Of a stretch of DNA of 64,000 nt, positions 60,429-64,000 are shown piece after piece (the first letter of the stretch is position 1; every line of letters starts with the position of its first letter). Position numbers and translations under genes: made by a program. A model generated the notes under the pieces. It was not told the DNA's origin and ran no database searches. It saw only the letters and a program-made list of their open reading frames with translations. Source of the DNA: Armillaria gallica (Eukaryota > Basidiomycota > Agaricomycetes > Agaricales > Physalacriaceae); NCBI GenBank assembly GCA_037576215.1, contig JBANDB010000002.1, positions 3,658,001 to 3,722,000 on the forward strand, in the 5' to 3' direction.

Positions 60429-62602
60429 ATGACAGGCAAGTCCTTGCAGGATGCTCGTCGCGACTACGGCACCATTAATCGGCCAACCGCAGACAATGAA
60501 GAGCCTGTGGAAGAGAACAGGCGGCGACTCCATCGTGAACTGTCAGCGAGACAGGTTCAGATGATCGCAATTGCTGGGACAATTGGAACGGGTCTCTTTT
60601 TAGGCAAGTGAATTGGTACACTATCCTTTAGTTCAATGCGTTGAGCACTGTACAGGTACCGGTCGGTCTCTGGCTCAAGGTGGTCCAGCAAGTATCCTCA
60701 TATGCTACGGAATAATCGGATTCATCGTCTACGTGACGCTCCTCCTGCTTGGAGAGATGGCCACCCAATATCCTATTGCCGGTTCCTTTAACACGTATGC
60801 GACGAGATTCGTTTCTCCGTCTTATGGATTCGCTCTCTCTTGGAACTACTGGTTCAATGATGCAGTTTCTGTCGCGTCCGACTTGACTGCTGCACAACTA
60901 GTACTCGAATATTGGACGGACTGGCACCCCTGGGTCATCAGTCTTCTGTTCTGGGTATTCCTCGTGGCCGTCAATTCCGCGCATGTACGAGCATATGGAG
61001 AACTAGGTACGTGTCTCGTGGCGCACACGTACTATTTACAAACCCTCGTCCCAGAGTATTGGTTGTCGTCACTCAAAGTCGTGACCGTCGTTATATTCAT
61101 CATCCTTGGCATTCTGGTCAATGCTGGGGTCAACGAAGATCACAGGTACATCGGATCTAGTAATTGGAGGATCCCCGGCGCCCCTTTTGTAGGGGGCTTT
61201 GGAGGTTTGCAAAGGTATTTGTGACAGCTAGCTTTGCTTGTAAGTGATACATTCCCCACTGTTTGCCAACGTAAACAATAATTTCAATCTAGATGGCGGA
61301 ACCGAAAGCTTGGGAATAACCGCTGGAGAGACCAAGAATCCCTCCAAGAATATGCCCAAGGTTGTCAAATTCGTGTTTTGGCGGTGAGTCATACGTGCGC
61401 CCCGAAGGGCTCGGTGCTGACAAACTCGTAAAGGATATTGCTTTTCTATATTCTGAGCGTATTCCTAATCGGTTTAAACGGTCAGTGAGAGTACTTCTGT
61501 CACGTCTCGGAAAGTTGACTAGACTGTGCACAGTCCCTGGGACTACCCAAATCTGTCTAATAAGACGACGACGACCTCGCCTTTCACGATTGTATTCCAG
61601 TATGCTGGCTCTAGTATGTTCTACGTTAATTTCTATCGCAGTCATTCTTACTCTATGATCAGAGGTAGCTGCATCGTTCATGAACACCGTAATACTTTCT
61701 TCTGTTCTGTCGGCGGGAAATCATGCACTGTTTGCCGGAAGCAGAGTTCTTTATGGTATGGCTTCGGTATTCCCTTGGCTGTAGACATCTAACGGATTCG
61801 GTCTCCTGAATAGGGCTCTCTGTGACCGTACCTCCGCAAGCGCCAAAGATCTTCTCCTGGACGACCCGTGGAGGAGTGCCCCTACCAGCTCTGATGTTGA
61901 CTAGTAGCATAAGTATTCTTTGCTTTGGCAGCAGCTTCATTGGAAGCGGCCAGCTGTGGGGATGGCTTCAGAACATCGTCGGCGTGTCCAACCAGGTATG
62001 GGTTTCTTGCTCTTCGTGGCGGTAGCGCCTGACATTGACATCATCATAGATCGCTTGGCTATCCATAGGTCTAGCCAGCTGGAGATTTAGAAAGGCATGG
62101 ATACACCAAGGTCGCTCACTGGACGAACTCAAGTTCCGGCCGGCATGGACATGGCCATGGGGTCCACCATTCGTTGTACGTATACCTTTACTATTCTATT
62201 TACTGCCGTATAATTGATTGTGTCCAATCAGATTATAACGGTAACCGCACTCATCCTCAGTGAGTTTTGTCCTCCTTTTGAATGCCCCTCATGCCAACCC
62301 CATACAAAGTTCAAGGATGGTCGTCGATATTCCCGACCTTCAGTATAGTGGATTTCTTTTCTCTCTATATTGAGATTCCTGTTATGGTCGTCATGTACTT
62401 GGTATGGCTCACTTTAAGGCACCGTAACTCTACGAAGACTGCTGCTGAAACGGCAGCACCAGCAAGGGCGCTTCCTTGGTCTGACATTGTTGATATGAAG
62501 ACGGTTGATCTTAGTACTGATGAGTACGTGGAAGATCCGGTAGAGGACGTAGAGGCAAAGCGTCAAACAATCTTACGACGACTGTATCATTGGTTTGCAT
62601 AA
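60429..62602 (+). CDS. Amino-acid permease, AAT/YAT family (frameshift near 61207)
   Basis: A twelve-helix plasma-membrane importer of the APC superfamily. The cytosolic N-terminus ends LHRELSARQVQMIAIAGTIGTGLFLG, the family signature of TM1; then LAQGGPASILICYGIIG, ATRFVSPSYGFALSWNYWF, SLKVVTVVIFIILGILVNAG, and YGGTESLGITAGETKNPSKNMPK. Later helices include ILLFYILSVFLIGLNVPWD and GLASWRFRKAW, and the C-terminal tail is acidic, ending RRLYHWFA (stop 62600-62602). About nine short introns are inferred. At the TTT run 61206-61208 the frame breaks: GGFGG must be followed by FAKVFVTASFA, which needs one more T. The spectrum (basic, neutral or broad) cannot be read from sequence. Possibly under AreA-type nitrogen control, by family analogy only. 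Confidence 0.85.
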
Positions 62603-63088
62603 CTTTACCCTTGCTATAATATCCTATATACCACGTCGTATAAATTCTCCATCTGGGAAAGACCTTTACTACCTTTACGCTAATGCTTACTTAGTCAGAT
62701 ACTCTTTGTGCTTTATAAAAACTCACTTCAGATTCGGTGATGAGTGACTCGTACTATTCTGTTAATTAATGAATGAGGTCCAACTTGCGACCAAGTGTCA
62801 CGACACTTCAAGCTTAAGAACAATTAAGGTTCCACAACGAGAAGAGAGCAAGATAATGAGCCGTAAGAATCATCAGTTGAACTCTTGCATTAGGCTACCA
62901 GACCAAAGAGAATTGAACAATTCTTCCATAGCTAGTACACAATTGAAGGAATTCGAAAGGCACCCATCAAAAATTGTAAGAAGCATTGAAAGGAACGACT
63001 AAAAACATTGATTTTGGTGAGGGAAACAATCAAGGATTTAAGTAAGGGTCCTTTTTAGAAAACAGACAAAGGCATAGACGCAAAACGC
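62603..63088. other. Convergent 3' intergenic region
   Basis: AT-rich sequence between the ends of the permease (plus) and the RRM protein (minus). A short open frame at 62769-63002 has no known motif and is not called. Confidence 0.45.
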
Positions 63089-64000
63089 TTAATATCTCCG
63101 GTCATCGTACCTTCCACGGTCACGGTCATAATCCCTGTCCCTGTCCCGACCGCCATATCTCTCTCGGTCATACCTGTCTCTGTCATAGTCGCGGCGGTAA
63201 TCGTCGTACCGCCCGCGTCTGTCACGTCTGTCGTAGTCGTAATCCCTGGCGTACCGACTATCATAGGGTCGGGGATCATACGGGCGGTCCGCAGTGTATC
63301 CACCTGATGCATCATTAGAGCTGTTACTTTTTACGGGCAGGGTACCAACCTCGATCGCCGCCACGTTTACCTGGTCCGTAGTACTTTCCTGGAGTGGGAG
63401 TACGTGCACGACCACGGCGGGCCTGTATTTCATGTCAGTATCACCATCAGAACAGCCGAGAAGGGATGCACCTTCTCGATGGTCAAGTTTTTTCCCATCA
63501 GCTCCGTCCCGTTTAACGCAGTGATAGCTGCTTCTGCTTCTTCAGCTGTCTCCATTGTAACAAAGCCAAAGCCGCGAGACTCTCGAGTGTGGGGGTCATA
63601 CATGACAGAGGCTTTCTTGACCTATGACCCAAGTCAGGACCAGCAGTGGTAACGTGGCGTGATGCGTACCCTCCCAATTTTTGCAAATGCCGTCTCAAGT
63701 TCTCTCATGTCCACCTTGAGGCTTAACCCGGAAACGTGGAGATTGTTGCCTGGATTTTGGCCTCCATCAGAGCGGCTGCGAGCCAAAACGTCAACAGTGC
63801 TGTACATCACTCGAATTTTCAAAACTCACCCACGACCAGGACTCCGGCTGCGGCTTCTTCGAGGAGCATCTCCGCTCCTTTCAGTTGGGTAATCATCCCC
63901 AGAGCCCGTTCCATTGGTCATATTCACATCATTGGAAGGAATGTTGATTGCAGGTTGTGCTGGAGCGATGTCTTGAGACTGCCAGGCTGAAGGAACAAAA
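63089..64000 (-). CDS. Tra2-like RRM RNA-binding protein, 5' end outside window
   Basis: A splicing regulator-like protein, partial. Visible from the window edge: GDDYPTERSGDAPRRSRSRSPGR, then across an intron GRSDGGQNPGNNLHVSGLSL (RNP2 is LHVSGL), the helix MRELETAFAKIG, and after another intron VKKASVMYDPHTRESRGFGF (RNP1 RGFGFVTM) and AEEAEAAITALNGTEL. Next is RRGRARTPTPGKYYGPGKRGG, a linker motif typical of Tra2 proteins. The C-terminus is a repetitive Arg/Asp/Tyr tail (DYDRDRYDRERYGGRDRDRD), stop at 63089-63091. Four introns inside the window keep the frame. The RS-RRM-RS layout with the Thr-Pro linker points to transformer-2 beta-like factors, but SR proteins with one RRM are close alternatives. 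Confidence 0.82.

Noticed and set aside
62769..63002. 77-codon open frame downstream of the permease
   Set aside because: AT-rich 3' flank, no motif, no splice context.

Overview
The window looks like euchromatic nuclear DNA of a basidiomycete fungus, most likely an Agaricomycete. Genes are dense, on both strands, and broken by many 45-65 nt introns with GT/AG ends. The content includes a CBM1-tagged GH5 mannanase, two SGNH (CE16-like) carbohydrate esterases, a DUF6534-type membrane protein, a Ste6-like exporter and an AreA-like GATA factor. I found no rRNA, tRNA, CRISPR array or intact transposon. Gene models were built by joining reading frames across splice sites that restore conserved motifs; nothing was computed or searched.

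Layout. 0.1-8.6 kb: a small Yap-like bZIP factor, a 2.9 kb gap, an unrecognised Ser/Pro-rich protein (minus) and gamma-glutamyltransferase. 9.3-13 kb: CBM1-GH5 mannanase and signal peptide peptidase. 15-28.3 kb: AreA-like GATA factor, a Sec7-PH Arf-GEF and an ankyrin-PH-ORD oxysterol-binding protein, all plus strand. 29-33.7 kb: a full-length ABCB transporter. 34.3-42.6 kb (minus): an ankyrin protein, a Leu5-type mitochondrial carrier and a TLC-domain membrane protein. 43-46 kb (minus): two tandem esterase genes. 46.4-55 kb: metallophosphoesterase, OXLD1-like protein, COP9 subunit 5, Ctr copper transporter (minus), a doubtful broken membrane-protein gene, Hop2, and a Rho GTPase. 56-64 kb: DUF6534 protein, Isa2 and Spp2 in divergent orientation, an amino-acid permease, and a Tra2-like RRM protein cut by the window edge.

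The genes do not form one pathway. Loose themes are extracellular polysaccharide breakdown (mannanase, two esterases), membrane trafficking and lipid handling (Arf-GEF, Osh, TLC, Ste6-like), nitrogen and amino-acid use (AreA, GGT, permease), metal and Fe-S metabolism (Ctr, Isa2), and RNA splicing (Spp2, Tra2-like).

Three things stand out. First, five introns appear to use GC rather than GT donors, four of them beginning GCA. Second, the Rho gene needs a 7-nt microexon. Third, at least six single-base frameshifts interrupt otherwise well-conserved proteins, mostly in short homopolymers. The simplest reading is consensus indel errors, but real lesions cannot be excluded from one sequence.
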